Shown: positions 1 through 6,814, counted from the stretch's first letter. The stretch is 10,859 nt of DNA from Gemmatimonadaceae bacterium (GCA_017881545.1 JADGQU010000054.1:1-10859), one strand, 5' to 3'. Made by a program: numbers and translations. Notes: generated by a model not told the origin, from the sequence alone.

Positions 1-150
1 CTCGAGGTTCGTGAGATGTTCGTGCACGGTGGCGAGGGAGTTATAGTTAAACTGTGTGGCAATCTCCTCGAAGCTCGGCGCGTAGCCGTGCTCGTCGGAG
101 TAGGTGGCGAGGTAAGTCAGAATCTCCCGTTGGCGTTTTGTGAGCGACAT
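1..150 (-). CDS. lexA: LexA SOS repressor, N-terminal 50 codons (partial, runs off the window start)
   Basis: Read on the minus strand from the ATG at 150-148, the protein begins MSLTKRQREILTYLA and continues with HGYAPSFEEIA and then a LATVHEHLTNLE recognition helix. This is the winged helix-turn-helix DNA-binding domain of LexA: the LTKRQREIL opening, the GYAPS turn and the VHxHL helix are all diagnostic. The S24-type autocleavage domain (Ala-Gly cleavage site, Ser/Lys dyad) lies outside the window, so self-cleavage cannot be checked. LexA represses the SOS genes and is inactivated by RecA filaments after DNA damage. A purine-rich ribosome site (GGAAAAGGG) lies just before the ATG. The gene diverges from the trp operon, and a promoter with tandem direct repeats lies upstream, suggesting autoregulation. 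The identification is secure; only completeness is unknown. Confidence 0.93.
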   Translation of the reverse strand, partial: MSLTKRQREILTYLATYSDEHGYAPSFEEIATQFNYNSLATVHEHLTNLE

Positions 151-199
151 ATCCCTTTTCCGCGGCTGGTTTTGACACAGGACCGGTCCGCCGATCCCA

Positions 200-215
200 C
201 CGAACATTTGCCGAA
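200..215 (-). promoter_or_regulatory. Candidate LexA operator, downstream unit (TTCGG-N6-TTCGG)
   Basis: In the lexA sense this is TTCGGCAAATGTTCGG, identical to the upstream unit at 13 of 16 positions, with all three differences in the central spacer. The two units start 28 bp apart. This one lies over the expected lexA transcription start and ends 49 bp before the lexA ATG. Preservation of both half-sites with a variable centre is the signature of a protein-binding site. Confidence 0.5.
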
Positions 216-220
216 TTCCT

Positions 221-249
221 ACGTTAGCCGAACATCAACCGAAGCGCAA
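221..249 (-). promoter_or_regulatory. Candidate lexA promoter
   Basis: In the lexA sense, TTGCGC (249-244) and TAACGT (226-221) are separated by exactly 17 bp, giving a plausible sigma-70-type promoter with a good -35 and a moderate -10 (T, A and final T match). The start site would fall near 214, leaving a leader of roughly 65 nt before the lexA ATG. One repeat unit fills the spacer, and the other sits at the expected start site, as expected for a repressor-occluded promoter. Only the sequence pattern is seen; activity is inferred. Confidence 0.5.
228..243 (-). promoter_or_regulatory. Candidate LexA operator, upstream unit (TTCGG-N6-TTCGG)
   Basis: In the lexA sense the site reads TTCGGTTGATGTTCGG: two TTCGG half-sites, 11 bp from start to start, as a direct repeat. 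It fills the spacer of the candidate lexA promoter. The architecture resembles the alphaproteobacterial LexA box GTTC-N7-GTTC (also direct, 11-bp period) rather than the Gram-positive palindrome GAAC-N4-GTTC. Operator function is inferred from position and from LexA's habit of repressing its own gene. Confidence 0.5.
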
Positions 250-291
250 GCTTTTTCTGCCTGGACGCCACCGACGGGCACCCTCGGTGAG

Positions 292-1068
292 TTGACGGAC
301 GAAGCACGTGCCCGGGCCGCAACTCTCCCTCGACTGGCTGAGCTCGAGCGCATGGCGCGCGGAGTCGGCCCCGCTCCGTCGTTCCGCGCTGCTCTTCAGG
401 GACAGCGGGTCGGGTTGATAGCGGAGGTGAAGCGGTCGTCGCCATCCAAAGGCGCAATCAACCCCGGTCTCGATCTCGCTCGGCAGGTCAGGGCCTACGA
501 GGCAGGAGGCGCCGCTGCGATCTCCGTCCTCACCGAGCCCTCCAGATTCGGCGGCTCGCCCGCCGATCTCGTTCTCGCGCGAAAATCAGTCGCTCTGCCT
601 TTGCTCAAAAAGGATTTTCACGTGGAGGTTTCGCAGATTCTCGAGGCGAAAGCCCTTGGCGCTTCGGCGGCGCTCGTGATCGCGCGAGCCGTGCCTCCGG
701 CGCGCCTCAAGGATCTCATGAGCGCGGGAGAGGACGTGGCACTCGAGATTCTGGTTGAGGTGCGCGACGAGCGGGAGCTCGACCTCGCGCTCTCACTGAA
801 TGCCAGCATGATCGGAGTCAACAACAGAAACCTGGAGACCCTCGAGATCGATGCCGAGACGTCGCTCAGGCTTCTCCCACTCATTCCGAGGGGCGTGGTC
901 GCGATCGCGGAGAGCGGAGTGAAATCAGCCGCCGATGTCATGCGCGTTGCCGCTGCGGGCGCGGATGCGGTTCTCGTTGGCTCTGAGCTGTCGGGCGCGA
1001 GCGATCCTGAAGCGGCGGTGCGCTCTCTCACGGGCGTTGCGCGGACTGGTGGTGCTCGCAAAGGTTAA
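292..1068 (+). CDS. trpC: Indole-3-glycerol-phosphate synthase TrpC
   Basis: Converts the carboxyphenylamino-deoxyribulose phosphate made by TrpF into indole-3-glycerol phosphate, the TrpA substrate. It is a cytoplasmic (beta/alpha)8 barrel. Numbered from the chosen start, all the family active-site motifs are present: LIAEVKRSSPSKG (Lys47), LPLLKKDFHV (Lys107), LEILVEV (Glu156), IGVNNRNLE (Asn177-178) and AIAESGV (Glu207, Ser208), then the phosphate-binding ADAVLVGSEL near the end. At 258 residues the length is normal. The start is TTG at 292 because it keeps the N-terminal helix (LTDEARARAATLPRLAELERMA) typical of the family. The reading frame stays open upstream to 16, but that part is not TrpC-like and runs through the divergent lexA region. 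ATG at 352 would remove the helix. No strong ribosome site precedes the TTG (GGTGA is only one base away), so the start is the weak point. First gene of the operon; it overlaps trpF by 17 bp. Confidence 0.9.
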   Translation: MTDEARARAATLPRLAELERMARGVGPAPSFRAALQGQRVGLIAEVKRSSPSKGAINPGLDLARQVRAYEAGGAAAISVLTEPSRFGGSPADLVLARKSVALPLLKKDFHVEVSQILEAKALGASAALVIARAVPPARLKDLMSAGEDVALEILVEVRDERELDLALSLNASMIGVNNRNLETLEIDAETSLRLLPLIPRGVVAIAESGVKSAADVMRVAAAGADAVLVGSELSGASDPEAAVRSLTGVARTGGARKG

Positions 1069-1699
1069 GTTCTGCGGCATGACGCGTCCCGCAGACGCGG
1101 CCCTCGCCGCCGAGATTGGCGCAAGCTACATAGGCGTCGTCTTCGCGGACGGCCCTCGTCGCGTTTCGCCAGCGCAGGGCCGGAAGATCCTCGATGCGGC
1201 GGGTAATGGTGTCAAGCGCGTGGGCGTGTTCGGCACGAATGAGCCCGAGGAAATCGAGCGGGCTTCGGAGGAGGCTCGCCTTGACATCGTCCAGCTCCAT
1301 GCGGACCCGACGATCGCGGATGTGGCCGCGGTCAGGGGGAAATTCCGCGGTGAGGTCTGGGCGGCGATCAGAATCGCGGGAGCGCACATCCCAGCGTACG
1401 CCGAGCTGCTCTTCGACAAGGCTGACGCAATCGTTCTCGACGCGAAGACTGGTCATCGCCTTGGCGGCACGGGACAGGCCCTCCCGTGGAATGACATGGC
1501 GGTGGATCTCGCCCGAGACAGAGGAGGCTGCGCGGTCGTGCTTGCGGGAGGACTGAGCCCTTACAATGTCGTCAGCGCGATCAGGACGCTCGCTCCGGAT
1601 ATCGTCGACGTGTCATCGGGAATAGAGACGGCGCCCGGCATCAAGGATCCGTGGCTGATGAGGGAGTTCTACGCTGCCGCGTCGGGCAGCCACCCCTAA
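1052..1699 (+). CDS. trpF: Phosphoribosylanthranilate isomerase TrpF
   Basis: Catalyses the Amadori rearrangement of phosphoribosylanthranilate, the step before TrpC. It is a small (beta/alpha)8 barrel. VKFCGMTRPADA carries the general-base cysteine (Cys8), DIVQLHAD matches the family VQLHG strand, LDAKTGHRLGGTGQ carries the catalytic acid (Asp130) and phosphate-loop glycines, and VVLAGGLSPYNV and VDVSSGIETAPGIKD form the C-terminal phosphate-binding region. It has 215 residues, a normal monofunctional length. The frame is open from 935, but the fold begins at VKFCG, so the start is GTG at 1052 (GTG at 1049 is equally possible). The start lies inside trpC, which suggests translational coupling. 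trpB begins one base after the stop. The product feeds TrpC next door. Confidence 0.93.
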   Translation: MLAKVKFCGMTRPADAALAAEIGASYIGVVFADGPRRVSPAQGRKILDAAGNGVKRVGVFGTNEPEEIERASEEARLDIVQLHADPTIADVAAVRGKFRGEVWAAIRIAGAHIPAYAELLFDKADAIVLDAKTGHRLGGTGQALPWNDMAVDLARDRGGCAVVLAGGLSPYNVVSAIRTLAPDIVDVSSGIETAPGIKDPWLMREFYAAASGSHP

Positions 1700-1700
1700 A

Positions 1701-2885
1701 ATGCCGACCGAAACCATTCATCGTTTCGGCGTGTTCGGTGGCCGATACGTCCCCGAGACGCTGATTCCCGCGCTCGACGAGCTTGATGCCGCGTTCGACC
1801 AGGCCATCCGCGACCCGGAATTTCAGCGGGAGCTTGACCGCCTGCTCAAGGAATACGTCGGGCGTCCATCTCCGCTCAGCACCGCACCGCGACTATCGGA
1901 GTTGGTCGGGTGCGACGTGTATCTCAAACGCGAAGACCTGAACCACACCGGAGCCCACAAGATCAACAGCGCGCTCGGCCAGGCGTTGCTCGCGCAGCGG
2001 ATGGGCAAGCGGCGCATCATCGCGGAAACGGGCGCGGGCCAGCATGGCGTGGCGACGGCAACCGTGTGCGCTCGCTTCGGTCTCGACTGCACCGTCTACA
2101 TGGGCGAAGAGGACATGCGGCGGCAGGAGCTCAACGTCTACCGCATGCGCCTCATGGGAGCGAAGGTGGTACCGGTTCTTTCCGGAACGCGGACCCTCAA
2201 GGATGCGACCAGTGAAGCGATTCGCGACTGGGTCACCAACGTCAACGACAGCTACTACATAATCGGCTCGGTCGTTGGTCCGGCACCGTATCCGCGAATG
2301 GTTCGCGATTTCCAGTCGGTCATTGGACGCGAGGCAAAAGCTCAGATGCTCGAGACCGCCGGTCGTGCGCCTTCCAGCGTCGTGGCGTGCGTCGGTGGGG
2401 GATCCAACGCGATGGGAATCTTCCATGCCTTTGTGCCGGACCGGGGAGTTGAGCTCGTGGGAGTCGAAGCGGCCGGTCGGGGTCTCGATACCGGCGAGCA
2501 TTCCGCTTCGCTCCAGCGGGGCGTTCCCGGCGTCCTGCACGGCTCACTCAGCTACTTGCTCCAGGACGAGAACGGGCAGGTTCACCCCGCCCACTCGATC
2601 TCGGCCGGACTCGATTATCCCGGGGTGGGGCCCGAGCACTCCTACCTCAAGGAGACAGGTCGCGCCCTCTACGTCTCGGTCACCGACGACGAAGCCGTCG
2701 AGGGGCTCGTAATCCTGAGCCGGCTCGAGGGGATCATTCCCGCCCTGGAAACGTCACACGCCGTCGCCTGGGTCGTCAAGGAAAAGGAGCGGTGGAACAA
2801 GGGAGACGCGGTGCTGATCTGCATCAGCGGCCGGGGTGACAAGGATCTCGCGCAAATAACTGAAATGGGACTACTTCCCGCATGA
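1701..2885 (+). CDS. trpB: Tryptophan synthase beta chain TrpB
   Basis: PLP-dependent subunit that condenses indole, channelled from TrpA, with L-serine to make tryptophan. It begins with the usual GVFGGRYVPETLIPAL. KREDLNHTGAHKINSALGQA contains the PLP Schiff-base lysine at Lys87, AETGAGQHGVA has the catalytic Glu109 (same numbers as the Salmonella enzyme), CVGGGSNAMG is the phosphate-cradling loop, and CISGRGDKDL near the C-terminus holds Ser376, which contacts the pyridine nitrogen. At 394 residues it is full length and of the TrpA-dependent TrpB1 type. The ATG follows trpF by one base with no clear ribosome site, pointing to coupled translation. Unusually, the next gene is not trpA: two signalling-type genes, starting with an ATGA overlap, lie between the two subunit genes. 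Confidence 0.97.
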   Translation: MPTETIHRFGVFGGRYVPETLIPALDELDAAFDQAIRDPEFQRELDRLLKEYVGRPSPLSTAPRLSELVGCDVYLKREDLNHTGAHKINSALGQALLAQRMGKRRIIAETGAGQHGVATATVCARFGLDCTVYMGEEDMRRQELNVYRMRLMGAKVVPVLSGTRTLKDATSEAIRDWVTNVNDSYYIIGSVVGPAPYPRMVRDFQSVIGREAKAQMLETAGRAPSSVVACVGGGSNAMGIFHAFVPDRGVELVGVEAAGRGLDTGEHSASLQRGVPGVLHGSLSYLLQDENGQVHPAHSISAGLDYPGVGPEHSYLKETGRALYVSVTDDEAVEGLVILSRLEGIIPALETSHAVAWVVKEKERWNKGDAVLICISGRGDKDLAQITEMGLLPA

Positions 2886-4582
2886 CAACGCAGGTTGCAG
2901 CAAAGACCGACGATCATGGGCTAAGTGAGCCATCGTTCCCGATCAATTTTGTCACGGACCTGCTCAAGGCGTTCGTCAAGGCTGTTCGCGCGACTCAGCT
3001 CTATTTGCCGAACAATCCCATGCACGCACGATCCCTCGAGGCAGTCCGGGAAGCGTTCGCCGCGCTCTGGCAGCACACCGACGAGATCGAGCTGCAGGTC
3101 GTCGAGACACGCCTCGAGTGGGAAGGGCGCGTCGTGCTCGACGAAGTGGAGCGCACCAGCGACAACATCGCGTGGCTCCTCTACAAGGACGGCATCCGCG
3201 AGCTGAAGATGCTCAAGGACTTCGAGCAAGAGGAGCTCGCCGTCTTCTTCAATCTTCTGCAGAGAGTCAGAAAGGCGACGGATGATGACGACGACCTGCT
3301 CACGCTGATGTGGGAGCGTGAGTTCGTGACGCTGCAGTACCGATACGTCGATCTCACGCAGGAAGGCGGTCCCGGCGTCGAGTCCATGGAGCGCGCCGAG
3401 CAAAAGGAGAAAATCCTCTCGCCGGCTCAGGCGGAAGCGGGGCTCGAGTCGACTCAGAGCTCGATTGCGAAGATGGACGACTTCGACTCGACCCTCTACT
3501 TCCTCGACGACCGCGAAGTCGAATACCTGCAGGGCGAGATCAAGCGCGAGTTCTCCACAGATCTGCGTCCGGCTGTGATCGCATCGCTCCTCGACACCTT
3601 CGAGAACCAGAAGGACCCGACCGTACGAGAGGAGATTTGCGGACTCCTCGACTACTTCCTCCTCATTCTCCTCTCCACTGCGCAGTACAGAAACGCCGCA
3701 TACCTTCTGCGCGAATCGGGCGTAACCGCGAACCGCGCGACGGACGTTCTCGAGCCCCAGAAGCAGCGTCTGCTGCAGCTTGGTGAGTTGATGAGCGATC
3801 CCAAGCCCCTCGGGCAGCTGCTTCAGGCGCTCGAAGGGTCTCCGCTTCGCGCTCCGCAGCACGAGCTCGACGAGCTCTTCGGAATTCTTCAGCCCCGAGC
3901 GCTCGAGACGCTGCTCAGCTGGGTCGGACGCAGCAGCAATCCTCCGCTCAAGATGCTGCTCGAGGTCGTCGCGGGCCGTCTTGCCAGCAGCAACAGCGCC
4001 GAGCTCATTCGTCTCATTGGGTCGGACGACGAAGCTGTGGTCCTCGAGGCGATCCGCCGGGCGGCGGCGCTCAAGTCCCCCGCGGCGGTCCCGGCCCTCG
4101 GAAAGATGCTGACGGTGGGAGAGGCGGACATGCGCGTCGCCGCCGTCACCGCTCTCACGGAAATCGGGTCGGCCGGCGCGATGCAGATGCTGGAGCGCGC
4201 GCTGCTCGACGAAGACCGGGAAGTTCGCATCGTCGCCGTGCGCGCGCTCGGCGCTCGCAACTCCAAGGCAGCGCTGCCGCGAATCGAGGCGGCGATCAAG
4301 GGCAGGGACCTGCGCGATAGCAACCTGACGGAGAAGATGGCTTTCTTCGAGGCGTTTGGTCTCCTTTGCGGCGACGCGGGAATCGCGCTCCTCGACCCTC
4401 TGCTCAACGCCAAGGGATTCATGGGCAAGAAGGACGACGCCGAGATGCGCGCCTGTGCCGCGATGGCGCTGGGAAAGGTCAATAGTCCAAAGGCGATGGA
4501 GTCCCTCAACCGCGCCGCAGGCGAGAAGGACGTAATCGTGAGGAACGCCGTCAGCCGTGCGATCCGCGGAGGCCACGGGTGA
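2882..4582 (+). CDS. HEAT-repeat protein with an unnamed N-terminal domain shared with the next gene
   Basis: A predicted soluble 566-residue protein of unknown function; no signal peptide or membrane helix is seen. Residues about 20-130 form an alpha/beta-looking domain with FVKAVRATQLYLP (31-43) and GIRELKML (104-111), ending in a helix and an acidic run of five Asp (134-138). Residues about 195-340 are helical (FLDDREVEYLQGEIKREF and following). Residues about 370-562 are tandem helical HEAT repeats: AELIRLIGSDDEAVVLEAIR, then VPALGKML with MRVAAVTALTEIG, MLERALLDEDREVRIVAVRALG, and a last copy before the end. HEAT arrays usually bind proteins. The N-terminal domain resembles that of the following HD-GYP protein, so the two probably cooperate. 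The ATG overlaps the trpB stop (ATGA), and the stop overlaps the next start (GTGA). No enzymatic motif is visible. A scaffold or regulatory partner is an inference. Confidence 0.82.
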   Translation: MTTQVAAKTDDHGLSEPSFPINFVTDLLKAFVKAVRATQLYLPNNPMHARSLEAVREAFAALWQHTDEIELQVVETRLEWEGRVVLDEVERTSDNIAWLLYKDGIRELKMLKDFEQEELAVFFNLLQRVRKATDDDDDLLTLMWEREFVTLQYRYVDLTQEGGPGVESMERAEQKEKILSPAQAEAGLESTQSSIAKMDDFDSTLYFLDDREVEYLQGEIKREFSTDLRPAVIASLLDTFENQKDPTVREEICGLLDYFLLILLSTAQYRNAAYLLRESGVTANRATDVLEPQKQRLLQLGELMSDPKPLGQLLQALEGSPLRAPQHELDELFGILQPRALETLLSWVGRSSNPPLKMLLEVVAGRLASSNSAELIRLIGSDDEAVVLEAIRRAAALKSPAAVPALGKMLTVGEADMRVAAVTALTEIGSAGAMQMLERALLDEDREVRIVAVRALGARNSKAALPRIEAAIKGRDLRDSNLTEKMAFFEAFGLLCGDAGIALLDPLLNAKGFMGKKDDAEMRACAAMALGKVNSPKAMESLNRAAGEKDVIVRNAVSRAIRGGHG

Positions 4583-6048
4583 CGGCTGCGGTTACGAAGA
4601 CCGTCGCCGGTGACGGAGACAGGCAGTCGGGCGCGAGCGTACGTCGAAGCGGACGAAACTTCATGGTTTCGTTCTATGCCGGGCTGCGGGCGATCAAGCT
4701 CTATCCGCTGGAGCACAGCGCAGTGCAAAAAACGCTGGCCGAACTGTCGCACTTGGCCGAAGAGCTGCGCGCCGAAGAGGGCGAGCTCGAGTTCAGAGTC
4801 TCGGGAGAATTCATCTTCATCAACTCGACGCGGCTCAGACTCGATCTCAGCAACTACGCCACGTTCGGCCACATCCTGACGCTCTGCAAGCTCGCCGGCA
4901 TCGGCGCGATTCATGTGGGAACCAATGGAACGGCGCGTGACTGGACCTTCCTTCTGTCGCTCCTGGGCGCTGAGCCCAAGAGCGCCCCGTCCGAGCGATT
5001 CCAGGAGATTCAGTCCAGGCTCGTGGACGCGAAGATAGGCACCTTCGAGCTCGACGCACCTGTCGAAACCGCGATGGACAAGGAGTTCAACGAGGAATCA
5101 AAGTCCGCTGCCAATCGCACCTACTCCCAGTCGGTTGCCGTCACCAAGGACGTCATCAACTCGGTCCGGATCGGCAAGACGCCGAACATCCGGAAGATCA
5201 AGCGCGTCGTGCAGGGGATCGTCGATCAGGTTCTGAACGAGGAGACATCTCTCATCGGACTGACCGCAATTCGCGACTACGACGAATACACCTTCACCCA
5301 CTCGGTGAACGTCTGCATCTTCTCGGTCGCGCTCGGACGGCGTCTCGGCATGACCAAGATCCAGCTGTATGAGCTGGGACTCGCGGCCCTCATGCACGAC
5401 ATCGGCAAGTCGCGCGTTCCGATCGATCTCATTCAGAAGTCGGGCGGCCTCACGGACGAAGAGTGGAAATGGATGGCCGCCCACCCCTGGCTCGGCGTGC
5501 TGGTGCTGTTTCAATTCCGCCGGCAGCAGGAGGAGCTTTCGTACCGCGCCATGACGGTGTGCCAGGAACATCACATGAAGGTAGACCTCACGGGTTACCC
5601 GAAATCCATTCGCCCGCGCCAGGTCAGCCTCCTCAGCAAGATCGTCTCGATCGCCGACGGTTACGACGCGGCCACATCGAGACGCGTCTACACGACGGAA
5701 GTCCTCGCCCCCTCGGCTGTTCTCGAGGAGATGCGCGACAATCCGCGTCGCGGGTTGGATCAGGTGCTCGTGAAGGCCTTCATAAATCTGTTGGGCATCT
5801 ACCCGGTCGGGACACTCATTGTGCTCGACACCTTCGAGCTTGCCGTGGTCTCGGCGGCCAATCCGAATCCCGAGGCTCTCTCGAGACCGATCATCAAGAT
5901 CATCAGTGACGCGCAGGGGAATACAATCAGTCCGCCGCTCCAGGTGGACCTAGCCGTCCCGGAGGCAGGAGGGCAATATGCCCGGACCATCATCAAGACG
6001 GCGGATCCCGATCGCTATGGCGTCACCCCCGGCGACTACCTCATCTAA
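4579..6048 (+). CDS. HD-GYP domain phosphohydrolase (putative c-di-GMP phosphodiesterase)
   Basis: A 489-residue predicted cytoplasmic protein. Residues about 27-135 form the same unnamed domain as in the preceding HEAT protein (FYAGLRAIKLYP, 32-43; GIGAIHV, 107-113). Residues about 190-440 are an HD-GYP domain. Likely metal ligands are present: His241 (THSVN), His273-Asp274 (MHDIGKSRVP), His302 (HPWLG), His331-His332 and Asp360 (ADGYDAATSRRVY). The family signature HHExxDGxGYP is altered to HHMKVDLTGYP, so the Glu after HH is Met333 and a Gly is Leu337, while the GYP itself remains. HD-GYP enzymes linearise c-di-GMP or related cyclic dinucleotides. Activity is likely but not certain here, given the two changes. 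The C-terminus (GTLIVLDTFELAVVSAANPN) is the small beta region common after HD-GYP domains. The GTG start has a strong GGAGG six bases upstream and a 4-bp overlap with the HEAT gene. There is no receiver or membrane sensor; the N-terminal domain is the probable input or partner module. Confidence 0.9.
   Translation: MTAAVTKTVAGDGDRQSGASVRRSGRNFMVSFYAGLRAIKLYPLEHSAVQKTLAELSHLAEELRAEEGELEFRVSGEFIFINSTRLRLDLSNYATFGHILTLCKLAGIGAIHVGTNGTARDWTFLLSLLGAEPKSAPSERFQEIQSRLVDAKIGTFELDAPVETAMDKEFNEESKSAANRTYSQSVAVTKDVINSVRIGKTPNIRKIKRVVQGIVDQVLNEETSLIGLTAIRDYDEYTFTHSVNVCIFSVALGRRLGMTKIQLYELGLAALMHDIGKSRVPIDLIQKSGGLTDEEWKWMAAHPWLGVLVLFQFRRQQEELSYRAMTVCQEHHMKVDLTGYPKSIRPRQVSLLSKIVSIADGYDAATSRRVYTTEVLAPSAVLEEMRDNPRRGLDQVLVKAFINLLGIYPVGTLIVLDTFELAVVSAANPNPEALSRPIIKIISDAQGNTISPPLQVDLAVPEAGGQYARTIIKTADPDRYGVTPGDYLI
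5967..5973 (+). promoter_or_regulatory. Strong Shine-Dalgarno-like site inside the HD-GYP gene, before an alternative trpA start
   Basis: AGGAGGG lies four bases before an ATG at 5978 that is in frame with trpA. It is the best ribosome site in the operon, and it would allow trpA to start 39 bases upstream of the ATG at 6017. It may instead help ribosomes re-initiate at either ATG, or be a chance result of Gly-Gly codons in the HD-GYP frame. Confidence 0.4.
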
Positions 6049-6814
6049 CTCGATAACGCGTCGCTTTGACGCGCTCAAAAAAGAATCCCGCCGCGCCCTG
6101 GTCTGCTATGTAACAGCGGGCCATCCCGACGTCGGCCGCTCTCTGGATACCCTGCGCGCGCTCGAGGAAGGAGGCGCGGATATCATCGAGCTTGGGGTTC
6201 CATTCTCGGATCCGATCGCGGACGGGCCGGTGATCCAGGCCAGCTCGCAGCAGGCGCTGGAGAAGGGAATGACGTACGACGGTGTTCTTGCCCTGATCGA
6301 GCGCGCCAGGCCGAAGGTCCCGGTCGTGCTGTTCAGTTACCTGAATCCGATTCTCGCGGCGGGCCCGGACGCGCTCACGAGAGCGGCGGAGGCGGGCGCC
6401 AGCGGAATTCTCGTCACCGACATTCCGGTCGGCGCCGACCCGGCCCGCGAGGCGTGGCTCGGCGCCAGCCCTTTGGCCTTCATCAGGCTCGTCGCGCCGA
6501 CGACACCGCGCGAAAGGATGGCCGAGATCGCGCGGCACGGAAGCGGATTCGTTTATCTTATCAGCCGGCTCGGTGTCACCGGTGTTCAGGAGACGACCGC
6601 GACATCATTGCCCGACTCGATCAAGCGCCTTCGATCGACAACAACGCTTCCGATCTGCGTCGGGTTTGGAATCTCGACGCCGGAGCAGGCGCGCGCCGTC
6701 GGCCAGCTGGCTGACGGAGTCGTGGTCGGCAGCGCGCTCGTAAAAGCGGCCGGGCAGGGACCGGAGGATGTTCTGAAACTGACACGTAGTCTACGCGAGG
6801 CTCTTGATGGTTAG
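6017..6814 (+). CDS. trpA: Tryptophan synthase alpha chain TrpA
   Basis: Cleaves indole-3-glycerol phosphate to indole and glyceraldehyde-3-phosphate, and passes indole through a tunnel to TrpB. A complete (beta/alpha)8 barrel is visible: LVCYVTAGHPD, IIELGVPFSDPIADGP with catalytic Glu58 and Asp69 (Glu49 and Asp60 in E. coli), VLFSYLNPIL, GILVTDIPV, FVYLISRLGVTGVQ, and the phosphate-binding PICVGFGIS and GVVVGSALVK. From the ATG at 6017 it has 265 residues (E. coli 268), with about 13 poorly conserved residues before ITRRFDALKK. An in-frame ATG at 5978 has a much better ribosome site and would give 278 residues, but at the cost of a 71-bp overlap with the HD-GYP gene. I prefer 6017 on protein length. 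It is separated from trpB by 3.1 kb holding two genes. Confidence 0.93.
   Translation: MASPPATTSSNSITRRFDALKKESRRALVCYVTAGHPDVGRSLDTLRALEEGGADIIELGVPFSDPIADGPVIQASSQQALEKGMTYDGVLALIERARPKVPVVLFSYLNPILAAGPDALTRAAEAGASGILVTDIPVGADPAREAWLGASPLAFIRLVAPTTPRERMAEIARHGSGFVYLISRLGVTGVQETTATSLPDSIKRLRSTTTLPICVGFGISTPEQARAVGQLADGVVVGSALVKAAGQGPEDVLKLTRSLREALDG

Noticed and set aside
172..177. TTGACA as a -35 box for trpC
   Set aside because: The hexamer is perfect, but no acceptable -10 lies 16-18 bp downstream (around 194-200 the sequence is C-rich), so I do not call a promoter.
213..218. GAATTC palindrome between the two lexA repeats
   Set aside because: A six-base palindrome is expected by chance and does not extend outward; the direct repeats explain the region better.
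16..291. Upstream extension of the trpC reading frame to an ATG at 16
   Set aside because: The extension is unlike any IGPS N-terminus and lies antisense to lexA and across its promoter. A trpC of 350 residues would be far too long.
1893..2540. A 215-codon minus-strand open frame inside trpB
   Set aside because: It lies opposite highly conserved TrpB motifs and its translation has no recognisable domain.
2921..4576. A 551-codon open frame on the minus strand opposite the HEAT gene
   Set aside because: It is a shadow produced by GC-rich codon usage of the real gene. Its product is a Leu/Glu/Arg-rich string with no recognisable domain, and the plus strand holds clear HEAT repeats with coupled starts.
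3889..4914. A 341-codon minus-strand open frame spanning the HEAT/HD-GYP junction
   Set aside because: It has Ser/Arg/Ala-rich low-complexity composition and no family motif, and lies opposite two well-supported genes.
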